Below, in pieces: positions 63,783 through 64,000 of a DNA stretch of 64,000 bases. Each line of letters begins with the position of its first letter. Position 1 is the first letter of the stretch. The stretch is from Bacillota bacterium (GTDB taxonomy: Bacteria > Bacillota > Clostridia > Peptostreptococcales > Anaerovoracaceae). The notes under the pieces are model-generated. The model was not told the DNA's origin. It worked only from the letters and a program-made list of their open reading frames with translations, and did no database searches. Position numbers and translations under genes: made by a program. Location: NCBI GenBank assembly GCA_017437745.1, contig JAFRYI010000010.1, positions 62,001 to 126,000 on the forward strand, written 5' to 3'.

Positions 63783-64000
63783 TTACTCCGGCATCTCCGC
63801 GGATCCTTTATTCTCCAATCCGGGATTTACGCGGCAGAGCACTTTGCGGACAACGCCGTTGCCGCCGGTGACCATCCGCTTTACGCGGCTGATCGTGGAC
63901 GTGCTGGCCTTGGTCTCCAGCAGGATGTCCAGATACACCTTGTCCTCCAGCAGCAGCTTGGCTACCTGGTAGCGCTGCTCTATCGCCGTAAGCTCGGACT
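63783..64000 (-). CDS. TrpR-like protein, YerC/YecD group, partial at window edge
   Basis: The C-terminal 72 residues of a protein cut by the right edge. 'SELTAIEQRYQVAKLLLEDK' and 'VYLDILLETKASTSTISRVK' followed by 'RMVTGGNGVVRKVL' match the TrpR-type helix-turn-helix of YerC/YecD proteins (family form '...RWEVAKLL..G.TY.EI...TGASTATISRVKR...YGNGGY'). They are DNA-binding repressors of unclear target. A ~20-residue Pro/Glu-containing tail ends it. The start and N-terminal helices lie outside the window. Confidence 0.85.
   Translation of the reverse strand, partial: SELTAIEQRYQVAKLLLEDKVYLDILLETKASTSTISRVKRMVTGGNGVVRKVLCRVNPGLENKGSAEMPE

Noticed and set aside
1-64000. tRNA, rRNA, insertion sequence, prophage or integrative element
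   Set aside because: No tRNA arm pattern with CCA context, no rRNA motif, no transposase or integrase-like protein was found on either strand.

Overview
The window looks like an ordinary chromosomal stretch of a GC-rich anaerobic Clostridia-type bacterium (Bacillota). Pointers are the rpsF-ssb-rpsR operon, a DltABC-type D-alanylation set, a VanZ-like protein, DUF1846, DUF3737, DUF1847, DUF1934 and DUF4230 proteins, a PatB/MalY aminotransferase beside an acetyl-type MetA, a preQ1 leader in front of queT, and AGGAGG-type ribosome sites. I infer the group (perhaps near Anaerovoracaceae); no rRNA or marker comparison is possible here. I see no tRNA, rRNA, transposase, phage gene, integrase or cas gene. 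Coding density is high and about 67 genes can be supported, two of them cut by the window edges.

Layout. 1-6 kb: two SnoaL-like paralogues, a LysR regulator overlapping a catalytically dead amidohydrolase homologue, DUF1847, a YkvA-like protein, DUF4230 and a cupin-type XRE regulator. 6-11 kb (minus strand): DUF3737, patB and metA, then an NhaC-type antiporter. 11-16.5 kb: MscS channel, a surface protein, preQ1-controlled queT, sirtuin and small proteins. 17-21 kb: an aminotransferase, then leaderless coaB followed by coaC. 21-25 kb (minus): M42 peptidase, DUF3267, and the GGGtGRT protein with its Fe-S scaffold-like partner. 25-29.8 kb: methyltransferase, membrane XRE regulator, VanZ-like protein and rpsF-ssb-rpsR. 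30-39 kb: DUF1846, a probable structured RNA, dltA, and a divergent cluster of transglutaminase, dltC, dltB, SGNH protein and lipoprotein. 39.6-49 kb: chorismate mutase, PAP2, nucleotidyltransferase, three M42 peptidases, GNAT, HAD, MFS, rhomboid and GDPD. 49-58 kb: cca, trxA, ispE, ddl, DUF1934, small membrane proteins and an ABC exporter. 58-64 kb: Cys-repeat lipoprotein, SDR, citrate synthase, sodium:solute symporter and a partial YerC-type regulator.

How the genes work together. Cell-envelope functions recur: Dlt D-alanylation, Ddl for the D-Ala-D-Ala dipeptide, transglutaminase-fold and SGNH surface proteins, PAP2, GDPD, rhomboid, VanZ-like protein and lipoproteins. Peptide and amino-acid use is the second theme: four M42 aminopeptidases, aminotransferases, MetA/PatB and chorismate mutase. 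CoaB/CoaC, IspE and QueT supply cofactors and precursors.

The least explained material is in DNA and RNA structure rather than protein families. There is an array of twelve inverted half-sites (GTGTCC/GGACAC) phased at 31-32 bp at 24976-25327. A 19-base palindrome family (GCAACTG-N5-CAGTTGC) with compensating arm changes is scattered through the window, including inside four genes. A ~176-nt RNA-like element at 31481-31656 has a long terminal stem, and its core recurs in inverted orientation at 33863-33953, so the two flank dltA. coaC and citrate synthase each carry an in-frame copy of their C-terminal tail just after an amber stop. Several genes look leaderless.
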